Shown: positions 23,285 through 35,645 of the stretch, piece after piece
Numbering within the stretch: the stretch's first letter is position 1
Layout: each line of letters opens with the position of its first letter
NCBI RefSeq assembly: GCF_933775445.1
Contig: NC_065877.1
Span: forward strand, 10,168,001 to 10,232,000
Reading direction: 5' to 3'
Length of the DNA stretch: 64,000 nucleotides
Source: Argentina anserina
Taxonomy: Eukaryota; Streptophyta; Magnoliopsida; Rosales; Rosaceae
Program-made: the position numbers and the translations under genes
Notes under the pieces: generated by a model
Databases searched by the model: none
Told to the model about the DNA's origin: nothing
Seen by the model: only the letters and a program-made list of their open reading frames with translations

Positions 23285-24100
23285 ATGAAGTTAATGACTT
23301 GAAACAGCAGAGGGAGTGCTTGGGATGGTTTGTGGCACAAGCTCATTTTTATATTTCCTGCTATAATGTAGATACTTTATGTATCTTGGATACTAGATTA
23401 TCTACTAATATGCTAAATAAATTTAGGAAGTTTGGTTTTGATGATGAATGCTTAATTCCCTCTGCTGAACAATGTGGTGGTTTAAGTTTGCTTTGGAATT
23501 CAAATAAAATTTATATTTAAGTTATTGTGCCTCATGAGAGACTTATTCATACTGCTATTACTGATGTTTCAAAAGGGAAAATTGTTTTTGCTACTTTTAT
23601 TTATGCTTATCCAAAAAAAGATAAACAAGCTGATCTTTGGAATGAGATAGCTAGACTTAATCCTGGAAATAACGAGTGCTAGGTTATTATGGGGGATTTA
23701 AATATAATCACCAATATTGATGAAAATTAAAGTTGGTTGGTTTGCAAACTACCACTCAGTATATGAAGAATTTATGTGATTTCTTATGCAATGAAAGCTT
23801 ATTTTCCTTGACAGCTAGTGGCATTCCGTTCACTTGGGACTAACAAGTAAGAAAGTGATACTCAAATTTTTGAAAGACTCGATAGAGCCTGTGCTAATGG
23901 CTATATGATTATCAAGTATCCTGACATTAAATTGGAAAATTTGCCAATTATTGGCTCAGGTCATGGTCCCATCTTTCTCTCTATAGAGAATAATGTCCAG
24001 AAAAGGTGTAAGGCCTTTAAATTCAAATATATCTGGCTCTCCCATGATGGGTTCAAATATATGGTGAAAGACTATTGGGGGTAAAGTCCATAACAATAAT
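23285..24100 (+). pseudogene. LINE-2 endonuclease domain, broken
   Basis: An ATG at 23285 starts MKLMT, followed by a TGA where the conserved Trp of the WNSRG endonuclease motif would be, then NSRGSAWDGL. A frame change leads to CYNVDTLCILDTRLS and CGGLSLLWNSNKIY, then FATFIYAYPKKDKQADLW and VIMGDLNIITNIDEN (the GDFN-type block). A later block, FERLDRACAN, is also readable. The TGG to TGA change and at least two further stops make it inactive. Confidence 0.75.
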
Positions 24101-24527
24101 CCTTTACATAATTTTCTAACTATTGCAAGACAATTTGGTTCTCAGGCTAAGAGCTGGAGCAAGAACACTTTTGGAAATCTGTTTAGGAAGCTTTAAGGGC
24201 TAAATGAATAAAGCAGCTTAATCCAACAACAATTGATGAGTCAGCTTTATTCTTCCTTCCTAATTGAGAAGGATATTTCGATCATGAAGGAATTGTGTAA
24301 ACTGTACATAGATGAGGAGATTTTTTGGGCTCAAAGAGCAAAAGCTAACTGGCTCAAATGGGTGATAGGAACACAAAATTTTTCCAGGCTCTGGCAAATA
24401 TTAGGAAAAAAGTGAATTTTATTTCAAAGCTCTAGGAAAGCTGTGGTAATTGGATTACTACCGAGGCAGGAATTTCGGAGATCATTGTTCAAGATTTTCA
24501 AAAACGATTTTCTAAAGATCGTGTACC

Positions 24528-25962
24528 TTGTGCTCATGCCACAAAAAAAATTTTCTTTCTATTATAGAACCTTGTATTTCTGATGATGATAATAATCTTT
24601 TCTGGAAACCTATCTCTGATATAGAAATCTTGGATATAGTGAAGAGTATTGGCGCACTGAAAGGTCCAGTCCAAACGGATTGCATGCGGCTTTCTATCAG
24701 AATTGCTGTGATGAGGAGAGTTGCTCAGTTATCCCAATGATTAAGAGTAGTTTCGGTGATAGTAAGGATATTTCCTTACTAAATCACACTAATATTGCTC
24801 TTATTCCAAAGGTGGAAAAACCTTCAAAAGTGAACGATTTGCGACCACTTAGCTTATGTAATGTTGCTTACAAAATCTTGACTAAAATTTTAATCAAGAC
24901 ATTGAGGCCTTTGTTACTGAAATGCATCTCCAAGAACCAGGGTGCCTTTGCTCCTGGTAGGGCTATTCAAGATAATATTCTAATAGCTTATGAACTTTTC
25001 TTTGATTTCCACAAGAGAAAAGCTAAAGTTGGAGCTATGGCTCTGAAACTTGATCTCGAAAATGGCCTATGATCTTTTGAATTGGGATTATGTTGTGCAT
25101 TGCTTAGAAGGCTTTGGTTTTCACCAAAGATGGATCTCTCTTATTTTAAATTGCATCTCCACAGTTTCCTTCTCTATACTTGTTAATGGTTCTCCTAGAG
25201 GTTTCTTTAAACCAAGCAGAGATATTAGACAAGGTGATGCTCTCTCACCTTATATTTTTATTTTGGCAATGGAACCTCTCATTAGGCATTTCAATGCTCT
25301 TGCTGAAAAAAAAAACAAAACACATGTGGGAATTTTATCTTCTTCTAGGGGTTTCTGGATTTCAAACTAAATGTTTTCAGATGATTGTTAGATTTTTGCA
25401 AAAGCTACAAATCTGGAGCAAGGAATATTGCTAAAGTGCTTGAGTTATTCTCGAATGCGTCAGGTCATAACATAAATAATCATAAATCTTTAATTTATTT
25501 CTCTACCAAGGTCAGTGCTTCCATTAAATCTAATATTGTTAACATTCTCAATATTCAACATAAGGCAACAATTGGCAAATATCTTAGCATTCACAATATT
25601 ATCTTCTGAAAGGAAAAAATTAATGCAAATGAGCTACTTTTAAAAATCTCTAACAAGCTTGCAGGATGGAAGAAAAGTACCTTGTCCAAAGCAGGGAGAT
25701 TAACTTTAATCAAGGCAAATCTCTCCTCAATGCCAAATCATATCATGACTTGCTTCAAATGTCTAAAAAAGTGACCAATGAAATTGACAAATCAGCCAAG
25801 AATTTTTTCTGGGAAACTGATCATAAATGCTCACCGGTTGCTTGGGATCAAGTGTGTATGTCCAAAGCCGCTGGAAGACTTGGTATTAGAAAGGGTGCTT
25901 TCTTTAATAATGCAGCTTTAGGAAAATTACCTTGGAAAGTTATTACTGACAATGATAATTAG
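24528..25962 (+). pseudogene. LINE-2 reverse transcriptase domain, broken
   Basis: Blocks in order are NHTNIALIPKVEKPSKVNDL and RPLSLCNVAYKILTKI, NQGAFAPGRAIQDNILIAYE, GAMALKLDLENG, AYDLLNWDYVVHCLEGFGF, then RQGDALSPYIFILAMEPLIR. The catalytic block reads MFSDDC and is followed at once by a stop. Both aspartates remain, with Ser for the usual Ala. The thumb (LSKAGRLTLIKANLSSMPNH) and NFFWETDHKCSPVAWDQVCM follow in other frames. The frame is broken between LENG and AYDLL by a small slip at about 25060. Confidence 0.82.
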
Positions 25963-26357
25963 TTGTCTATGATTGTTAAGAGAAAATATATCTCAAATGT
26001 TTCTTTCTTTCATGCCAAGAAAAAGCAAAGAGGCTTCGCGGCTTGGAATGACATTCTTGACACTAGACTACTGATCATGAAAGGTATGCGCTGGATTGTT
26101 GGCAATTGTAAGAGTATTAACTTATGGAACTTTAATTGGGTTTTTGATACTCATCTTATCAATTTTATTCCACACCATATGAGAACAAACATTAATTTGG
26201 ATGATAAAGTGGCTGACTATATTGACAATGGTAAGTGGTGCAAGGATAAATTAAGTTTGGTCCTTGACAGTGATCTTGTGAAAAGTATTGTGAGCATCCC
26301 TTTGCCTTTTTGTGAGCAAGAGAATGAAGTCATTTGGGGACCTGCTGCTAATGGTAA

Positions 26358-28469
26358 GTACTTAACATGAGCACTTTGTGCGACGTTCTTAACATGTTTT
26401 TACCTCCATTTGTACTTTGCTTAATCCTTATTGTTGTAATTTTGAGTCATTGAGTCGTAGTATGCGTCTTCAGTGGCATTGATGACATTTTTGTGCTTAA
26501 ACGAGTTGAAAACGCAGAAATGGTCTAGAATCCTTATTGGACTAGGAAACCTAATTGGATTAGGAGTCTTCATCTTTCGACATTTCTGTTGCATTAACGA
26601 TATATTGAGAATCCTATTTGCATTAGGAATCATTTTTAGACTAGGAAACGTACAATTTGGGAAAGTCCTACTTGAACTAAAACTCTTATTTTGTAATTTT
26701 CCTAATCGTACTTTCATATTCTAGTAACTTACTTGATCGAGAAAGTTCCCTGTTGTGAAATGGAAACTTTCCTAATCTAATTGAACTTATCTACTGCATA
26801 TTTTTTTTAACAATCTTTGTCTAGATTAGGACAAGTTTATATGAAATTATCTTGTTTTTATTCTTGTCTTTTATTATTTTTCAAATTTTAAAGATGAGAT
26901 TGTATAGCTAGAATGAAAGAAAAAATAAAGAAAAATTCAAAGTAAAGGAGAAAAATAAGGGAAGAAGAGACTTTCATGCAGCAAACATCATGCAATTAAG
27001 ATGAATATTAAGGAGAGGAAGCCGTGTACACCTAAGAGAGAAAGAAAGAGACAACCAAATTAAAAGAGAAAAAGAAGGAATTGATCAAATGAGATTGAAC
27101 CCACCAATGACAAAAAAAAGTAAAAGAAAAAGAGAGAAAAAAGGAAGAGATAAAGGAGGGATTAAGTAAATAAAAAGATATAATGCAAGAGAGAAAAAAT
27201 GAGACAACCAAATTAAAGGAGAAAAAAAAAGGAATTGATTAAAGGAGATTAAACCTACAAATGATAAAAATAAGTGAAACAAAAAGAGAAAAAAAAAGAT
27301 AAATGAGGGATTAAGTAAACAAAAAAAGATAATGCAAGAGAGAAAGAATGAGACAACCCACAAATTGAGGAAAAAATGTCCAAGCTATAATAATCAAGTA
27401 GCCAAAACTCTTCTATAAATAGCACATCATTCACACAGAAAAATCATCACTTCTCCTTAGCATTCAAGAGTTGAAACTCTACTAAAACAGCACCATAAAC
27501 TTCCCTCACAAATCAGCCAAGTCGTCCACCCCAAAACCATCATCATCTCCACCGAGTTTCACCTATTGCAGTTGTACCTCTAAAGTTCCTACAACGTGTG
27601 ATTCTCGCAACTCATCTCCATGACTTCGTTTATTTGTGTTAATCTACAATTATTTGTCTATGAAGATTTTAGTTTGTTGTTTATGTGGAAGTATTGATTT
27701 TTTATTTGTTTCAAAATTTTCAGATTGTATTTGATATGTTTTTGAGACTATGTTGAATCTATGTTCTTATAATTATTGAAGTTTGTATTTCTATTCTTAT
27801 GTTCTACTCTTCTTTTACTTGCTCTTAGATAATTTTCAGATATGTGCATACGAATTTAGTGCTTGAATGCAGTTCCTAAGATTGTATTTGAGTGCTATCT
27901 TCATCATTCATATTGACACAAATCGAATCATGTCCTAAGTAGGTTCGGTTTGTGTTAATTAAAGTGGAAAATTCTGGAAATTTACATGTACCACATGGTG
28001 AGTGACGCCACCGTGAAGCATGTCTCCAACAAAAATTTAGTGCTTAAATGTAATCTTGTTTGATTTCTACCTAAGTGTTGTTAAACGATTTAGGTGAGGC
28101 CCTAAGTCAACCTAAATGTCAATAGTAATCTTGCATGATTACATGTTCACATAAGGCTCTAATTGTAATGATGTCTAAAAGTATGTAATCAGATGAATTA
28201 GAATGCATGATAGAACCAAACTTGTAATTATGTGGTGCATCGGTGAATTTGGTTTAGTTTGGTAAAGAGAAGTCGATCATGTAAATTGTAATTTAGGTTT
28301 TATTTTAGTAGTTAATAATCAATCTCAAACTCCACCCCCCATTATTTGTTAACACTAAAAGTTTAGAGTTCCCTTCAATTCTCCGGACTAAACGATCTCT
28401 GCTTATTCTATATTAAAGATGATATTTTACAGGGTTAATTATATAACGCTCGCGCGCTCTATTAGTACT
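26358..28469. mobile_element. Solo LTR copy A (2,102 bp), family 2
   Basis: The LTR runs 26363-28464 and is flanked by an exact 5-bp duplication GTACT (26358-26362 and 28465-28469). Its ends, TAACATGAGC and GCTCTATTA, correspond to TGATAGGAGC and GCTCTATCA in copy B at 46632-48180, with G-to-A and C-to-T changes that destroyed the TG and CA termini. Long collinear stretches match copy B, for example GTGCGACGTTCTTAACATG near the start and TTCAATTCTCCGGA near the end. A TATA-like CTATAAATA is at about 27414. It carries no coding sequence. Confidence 0.87.
26880..27370. repeat. Purine-rich repeats inside LTR copy A
   Basis: This stretch is nearly all A and G on the plus strand. The phrase GAGACAACCAAATTAAA occurs at about 27048 and 27203, with a related GAGACAACCCACAAATTG near 27350, a spacing near 150 bp. 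Copy B lacks most of it, which accounts for much of the 550-bp length difference between the two LTRs. Confidence 0.7.
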
Positions 28470-28795
28470 CCATTAAATCTGCTACTTGGATCCAACATGA
28501 TAATCTTAACAAACATCAGAATATGAAGCTTCTTAATAAAATGTGGAAGCTTGATGTCCAACCAAAAATTAAGTTATTTACCTGGCTTTTGATCATGGGA
28601 CATCTTAAAACTAGAGATAGACTCTCAAGATTTGGTTTAATTAATGATAACTCTTGCCCCATGTGTAATGAGGATAATGAATATGCTAATCACTTCTTTG
28701 GTGAGTGTAGTTTTGCTCAATAGATTTGGAACTTGGTTGGTCTCAACCAGATTGTTAACTGGTCTGATGGATTAACTAAGGTTGTGGAGCCCCCT

Positions 28796-31092
28796 TCTGA
28801 GTTACGAGACTAAGCCCAAAGTCTCTCCTTATAGAGACTCTATTGTGATATCGTAAAGGCTCCGGGCATGAAAAATCACAAAAGTAATTAGTGGTGTGCT
28901 TGGTGTGGGAAGTTTGGATCTGACGAGTGTAATAGGTTGCATGCTCATCATGAGAGAAGGTTTAATGTGGTTAAGGTTGTAGTTGGGTGGTACAAATGTG
29001 GATGTTTGGGATGGTGGATATGGTCATATCTGAGGAACACATAGATGGTTGTTTGGGGTGGTAGTATGGTGGTAGACTTAGTTGTCTATGAAGAGAGTGG
29101 TGGTGGTTTGCCTAAAGGTCGAATGGGTTGTGCATGAAGATAATGGTAGTGGATTTGCTTCTAAGAGTTGGTGTTTGTTACATGTGGGAGCCCTTATATA
29201 TGGTTCTTGATGAAGGATGAAGGGTAGTAAGATGACCAGTGATCGGGTGGTGATTCAAGGGTCACGTCTCTCATGACCCTCTTGTGACTAATGAAATCGG
29301 TCTCTTACCAAGCTATTCTTGGTTAGGAGGTTGGCACAAAAACGGGTATTTGGTTTAACTCAAGCTGAAAAGGTGAAAATCATGGAGATATAAATTTTAG
29401 CTTAAGGTGGTATGTGATGGATGCTTTGATGAGATACCCATTACAAGCCTATGTGTGGGAAGTCCAAATTCGAGTTCAGTCCTCGGCTCCCAAGATGCCT
29501 CAGATGCTTGACATTTGACTTCCTTAGGCCTTGTAAAATCCGTTGACCTTCCACACCACAACCCACTAATAAGCCCCATTTAGCCTGGTATCTTGAATAC
29601 ATGTTGTTAATTGGCCACGTGGCATGTCGTGATAGACCAAATTGAGAAATCCTTGTGTGCTCAACTTGTGCTCGACCTGGCTTAGCATGTGATAGCGTGT
29701 GCGTGGGTTGTGTGAGTTTGTGGTTACTGATCGAGAGACGTCCATGAGAGTGCCCATAGAAGATAATGTGCTCGGGTATGGATGAGCATGGCTTGGCCGG
29801 GCTCTTAGGTAGGTTGGATGTTTTGTAACAGACCACCATGTGCCAAAGGAAGAGAGTGTGCTTGGGCATGGACTTTGCTAAGCATGGCTTGACTGTTAAG
29901 TGGGCTTTAACCTAAGGAGGGTGTTTGGCCTGTGTACTATGTTTTTTTTTTTGGACATGACATGGTATGGCATGGCTTGCCTCTCTTGGCCTAGGGATTT
30001 TCGTACCACATATCACTTACTCAAAAATGTTTGGCGTAGCATGCAAAAATATTGCCTATCATCTTCTTGGGCATTAAACAATGACCCAAGTGCAATGTGT
30101 CTCACACCAAACCTATGCCCAAACGTTGACTCTCAAATTCTCCATAAAATTGGTGTGTATTTTTGGGTATCAATAACTAGATTCCACACGCTCATTCCTA
30201 CCAAAACTGCTAATTACAAGATTATCGTTAACAACAATAGACATGAGCCACAAATGCTTAATCTTGAACCAATTAAAACGGATTCTAGGGGTAGTCAATA
30301 CGTGCTTATTGCCAATCACAAGAAGAGAATCGCTCTAATAGCATCACATACCAAAACCTCCGACATATTTGAAGAGACAATCTCCCCATTATATTGACAC
30401 TCAGAAAAAACTGAATTTTAAGTAATCTCTAGAAATGGTGCATAAACATGTGCACTCAACAATATGACTGAACCCTCGCTCAAGGAAGAGGGACAAACAA
30501 AAGAAAAAATTAAACAAAAGAAACAGACTTGGGCCAAAAGACCCGAGCCCACCTACATAACCTAAGTAATTGACCCAGCCGATACCCACCACCATGGACC
30601 CCCAAAGGTCGCTGACCAGAATTTCATCGCCTTGCCACCACAGCTTTCATGTCGCAGTAACTGCCCCCAACACCAACAATCCACCCCTCCAAACCGCACC
30701 ATATATTGCTCGCCGCATCTAACAATCAGACCAGTCGAAGATCGCCAAGACTCACCTGAGTTGGTAAAGCAACCTAAACAAACGGTGACGCCTCTGGTCC
30801 CCATTTCATCTCACACTAGCGCCAACATCACTCCTTACAAACCCAAAATTGGTGACGCATAAGCGCCAACATGACATCGTCATCAGGCCACAACCCCTGC
30901 TAACCAGAAACCAAAAGCAACAATCTGACCAAATTTGAAGCCGACATCCTCTTTCGGTCTACCACCATCAACCTCCTTGCTCGGCCACCAATTGACCCAA
31001 GCACAGTTCTCGTCCGGTGGCAACGTCAATAAACGCGCCGCTATACGGAGACGAAAATGTTTTAGTTTACCCTAGGAGATCTGATTTCCACG
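28796..31092. other. Repeat-derived spacer, no supported gene
   Basis: Several frames of 60-165 residues occur on both strands (for example 29900-30397 and 29441-29869), but none shows a recognisable domain or splice pattern. The C- and A-rich stretch at 30400-31090 resembles the non-coding leader of a retroelement. I assign nothing further. Confidence 0.5.
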
Positions 31093-33562
31093 GAGGTTGT
31101 CACGCCCCCAAATCCGAGACCACTATTATATGAAAATATGGTTCCCAAATTTGGAGTGTGACCTTAAAACTAATAAAAATTCTTCAATAAAACTGACAGA
31201 AATATATGTCTGAATAATACATTTATTAGAAAATAAAATCAGAGTTATTTTTACAATACAACAGATTTAGAAATACTGAAATTTAGCGAAGATACATGAG
31301 TCTCACATTTATTATCTTGAAATAGTAATCAAAGAAAAACCATCATTTTATTTAGTAGATTCATTTCATTCCCCAAGAATCTACTCATTACCTGAAAATA
31401 AGATTGTGTAGCATCATGAGTAACACAGACCCAGTAAGTACATAGTACATTCTTATAATAATTTGACTAATGAGAAATGCAAATATGATCAACCAAGTAA
31501 AATGTACCAAGAACCAGGTGTATTTGGTCACACGAATTCTTACTTAATGCATATAGATATACATATCAGCATCAATATATTCAAAAAATTATGTGAATTT
31601 TCAAGAAAACTGGTAATTAATCACAAAGTCACATGTTAGGGTTCACGTTTACCCAAAACACGGATAAACCTCAGCATACTGAGGCCAAAACCAAAGTATG
31701 TATACTTAAGGTCAATTCTCATATGAGTATAATAGTGCACCACCAAAGTATGTATACTAAAGGTCAATTCTCCTATGAGTATAATAATGCACTATATGTA
31801 GGGACTCGTGTAGAAGGCTAACTCACAAAATATAAAACAATTTTACCAGTAATTCACTTAAGCACGGGGTAGTACTAATCACCCTCACACCTCCAACTCA
31901 ATAACGTCAATAGAATATCACAAAGTTTAGTAATTAAGACAAGATTTATATACTAATAAAGTATATAACCTTACACCAAGATATAAATACTTATCAATAA
32001 GTTAATGTATGCATGAAATAAACAAGTTAATAAACTTGAAAGTAAATGTGCAATAAAGTAAATGTACCATAAATTAAAAATAATTATACAATATTAGTTA
32101 GTAGTCAAAGGATTAGTAGTCGTTTCTCCCATAATAAGGAAAGTCTTTGTCCAAAGTAGCAATTGTCCTTCAAATAATAGTGTTAAAGTCCGTCAACTTT
32201 TCGTATCGATAACTCGATCAATAAACGTCCCAATTAGGCAAGTGATGAGTCTATGTTCAAGGATTTTTCGTAAAGAATCCAATAGGATAAGTCATACAGT
32301 CCAGTTCAAAGTCATTGAGTCCAAAAAGTTCAAACACAATAGCAGTGCAGAAATCGATCATCAAATTATCATCTAAGATGTCTACGTATTCTACTTGTAA
32401 TAAATTTTTAATCATTTCTTCTAAAACTTTCCAGATTAAAAGTAGAGGTCTTATACTTTAATTTTATATAAAGTTTGTGGAAAATGGTTAAGAAATGAGT
32501 GAGATATGAGTTTTTAAAGTCGTGAGTGTTACAAGAGATTTTCAGTGAGTTTATTAACTCTAACTTTGATTAGTCATAACTTCTCAATTTCTAAATATTT
32601 TTGAGTGATTTAAAAGCCTAAATTGAAGCATTTTTCATGAGGAATTAATGCTATTATTACCTTGGACAAACTCAGATGTTATAAAATATGAAAATATAAC
32701 TCTCACCAAAACATGGTCTTTTTCATTTTATCCTTAGCTATACACTTTGATAAATCTTAAAAGACAAAATATTATAAAGATATAAGATATACTTACCTTG
32801 AAGTTTCAGGAGTGAAATGAAGGTTTGATGTGGATCCAAAGTTGGATTACTTTACTAAAAATGGAACTTGTTTAAAAGAGAAATAGTGAAGGCTAGAATT
32901 TGAGGAACATTGGCTGGTTGAGTTTTCTATCAACTAAGGGAACTCTAGACTTGCATGATTTTTGATTTTGAAGTGTGAAAAAAGGTTGAGGCAGCTCACA
33001 AATATAAATAGGCCAAGAAGGAATATAAAAATTCAACTCTCAACTACCCTTTTTGACTTAAGAGACCAATAATTAATATTGAGTGATAGTCTAACTAGTT
33101 ATGGTGGTTGTTCACAAAGAAAAAAAATCAAATAGTGTGGTGGGGTAAAATATAAAATTCAGCTAGGTTCAAAACGTATTGGCATAATGATTATATATAT
33201 ATATATAATAAACACATTTATATGTGTTACTCTAAAAAGTAAAGAAATTTAGTATATTTTTTTATAAAGTTTTCAATATATTTACACTATCTAACACTAA
33301 TATAATGCATAAAAGATAATACTATTAGTATTAGTCTTAAACTTGATTAGAAAGTATCGAGTATACGCAATAAATATGAGCTAACGTACTCAAATCGTGG
33401 TCTAATACTTACAAAAATAAATTTCTCTATCTTTGAAAGTATAAACCTTAGCATCATTGGTTTTTAAAGAGAAATATTAGAAGAAAAATCGAATTAATTC
33501 TAAGTTAATATAACCTTAGAATACTAAATAATAAATACTAAATTTCGGGGTATTACATAGGT
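31093..33562. mobile_element. Solo LTR (2,460 bp), family 3
   Basis: The LTR spans 31098-33557. It starts TGTCACGCCCCCAAAT and ends AAATTTCGGGGTATTACA, again with TG and CA termini and inverted borders. The flanking 5 bases are GAGGT and TAGGT (4 of 5 identical), consistent with an aged target duplication. A short near-duplicate motif (GGTCAATTCTCATATGAGTA and GGTCAATTCTCCTATGAGTA) occurs at about 31711 and 31759. No coding domains are present. Confidence 0.78.
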
Positions 33563-35460
33563 TGTAGGGATGGAAGTGGAGTGCTAATCACCAACATGAT
33601 TTGAGTCTTTGAATTACTTTGTTTCATAATTTTCATTATTTCTTTTTGATAAAAGTATTAGGAACAAATAGGTTAATATTGATTATATTAGATGTACGTT
33701 GGGCATTATGGTAAAGTTATGGAGGTTCGAATAGCAAATTAATTATTTGTAAAAGTAAAATAGAGGTATATAAAGTGAAGAGATTCAAGTGCCAATTTTA
33801 GAGATATGAATAAAAACTCCGCCGACGCTTGGAAGTTGGAAATAATCATTGATCATATTGTTAAATTCATCATTTCTGTACATATATAAAAATATACATG
33901 TATGATTTTTTTTCTCATAGTTAATCCTACATACATGGTCTGTGTTAAATTTGCTCTTTTGAATTTCACGCAATTGTCACATCACCGTACCATGGACTGA
34001 ATAATAAGGGTTAGTTAAGATTGTACCGAATATTATTGTATGGAAAAATTCCCAAATTTATACGCTAATTGGTTGTGATATTAAGTTGACTATTGGAAGC
34101 GACGTTTAAACTACATTAAGCTAATATATACATAAGGGAGGCCAGATTTAAACTTGCATATGCTTTCATAACTTCATCCAGTATCGATCTTCAAGGTCAC
34201 GTCATGTACTAGTAAATAAACGATCGAGAATCCGAAAACGATTGTATAAATGATCAGCTTCGATCTCTACAAAGAGCAGTGACGGATCCAGCCTTGGTTT
34301 GTCAGGGCTGGAGCCTATGTTAGTATTTTGAGCTAATTTTTTTTTACTATATTAGTGTTACCTAAAAAATATTTGTAATACACGAAAATTGAGCTTTTAG
34401 TGTGCATTCTCAATACAAGATGGTTTTTTCTTCTTCTTAAATTATCAAAAAATTTCACAGATGAGTTTGGCCAACTGCCATGCATGTTAAATGTACGAAG
34501 CAAATCGATGAGTGAAACCACCCCAATGATTTATATTGAACTTATTCATATATAGTAAGATTTGGAGCAGATCGAGCTAGCTTAGCTAGAAAGATCCAAT
34601 ACTCATGTAGCAGGAGGACCACATGCAATCAATTAAGAAATAATGAGACTGACCCTCATGACAGTGTGAGCCACACAGGCGAAAGACATATATCCATCAC
34701 ATTTGAATTTTACCATATGATTATGCCTGTTTTGATATATACTTTTGATACCTTTAATTGACCATTCCGTATAAAGTATCCACATATATCATTTTCCGGC
34801 AATAGTATCATCACCTCATTCTCTTTTAATTAACTTCCATACATTGCGCATATTCTTAAGGCGCATGAGAATTATGCTCAGTTTTGTTTTTGACAGAGTA
34901 AAATGCGATTAAAAATTAGGGTTATATCTTTTTGGAGATAAACTGGATTTAGGATATTAATGTTGAATGAGATTCATATGAATGAACATTTCAAAGTAGA
35001 CGAATGTAACTGAAACATATTAGAATACATACAGTGACCATTGATTACAATCCCTTTTCCTCAAAGAAGTGTGATGTCAATTAGGTATAAAAAAATACAT
35101 ATAGAAAGAAATTAAGGACACCTCATAATAAGATAAAATCTAATATATCAATAAGGATGGTTTGAAACATTATATATATAATATGCATGAATGTGTGAAT
35201 CTAAATTAAAAAAAAAGGAAATTCTCATTAGAAATTATACCGCCATGGACCCAAAAATATCTATTTTATTAATGGTAATTGATTGGATATTGATGGTGTA
35301 TCCAAATTGGTAACTCTTGTTAGACCAAAATCAAATTCGAAATTGATTTCTTCAAAGCAGGTGTGTCTTAGTTTGGTCCACGTGACACTACATCTAACAT
35401 TAATCACACAACGACAATTTTGTCTCTCTGTCATTATTTTCTTCCATTTATTGTTTGTTT
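33563..35460. other. Upstream spacer of the TauE gene
   Basis: AT-rich DNA without a supported gene. A stretch starting near 34275 (CAGTGACGGATCCAGCC) resembles the end of hAT-type elements, but I found no matching second end. Confidence 0.5.
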
Positions 35461-35469
35461 AATACCACG

Positions 35470-35492
35470 CTATTTAAGTCCATATATATAGG
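35470..35492 (+). promoter_or_regulatory. TATA box region of the TauE gene
   Basis: TATATATA at 35483-35490 lies about 155 bp upstream of the start codon. It is followed by a pyrimidine-rich stretch typical of plant transcription starts. Confidence 0.5.
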
Positions 35493-35645
35493 TTCTCTTT
35501 ATTTCCTCCTCTTCTAAAATTACGTAACCTTGTTCTTCTGGAATAGCGGCCAGCAGGGTTCTACGTTTCTGCATTTACAGACTTACAGTCGTGCAGTTTC
35601 AGTTTCAGACTCCACTGTTTTGGTGTTGCTCCTCCTACTTCTTCC

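Larger units (their letters stand above)
25963..28740 (+). pseudogene. LINE-2 C-terminal zinc-binding region, split
   Basis: The left half (25963-26362) reads AWNDILDTRLLIMKGMRWIV and VIWGPAANGKYLT. After the inserted solo LTR the right half resumes at 28470 with KSATWIQHDN, then MWKLDVQPKIKLFTWLLIMG and RFGLINDNSCPMCNEDNEYA, which is the zf-RVT Cys/His block. Across the insertion the two halves form one linker in the usual order, which independently supports the LTR borders. Confidence 0.75.
23065..28795 (+). mobile_element. Second LINE (plant L1 type), split by a solo LTR
   Basis: Plus-strand ORF2 pieces run from an endonuclease start at 23285 through the RT to a zinc-binding tail ending near 28740. 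A solo LTR at 26363-28464 interrupts it between NGKYLT and the conserved SVKSATWIQ block. The family 1 solo LTR abuts its left side, so any ORF1 would lie beyond that LTR or has been lost. Similarity stops near 28790, before any RNase H, so the 3' end is truncated or belongs to a lineage without it. Many stops show long decay. Confidence 0.8.

Noticed and set aside
34270..34560. Possible hAT element starting CAGTGACGGATCC
   Set aside because: No matching second end or target duplication was found.
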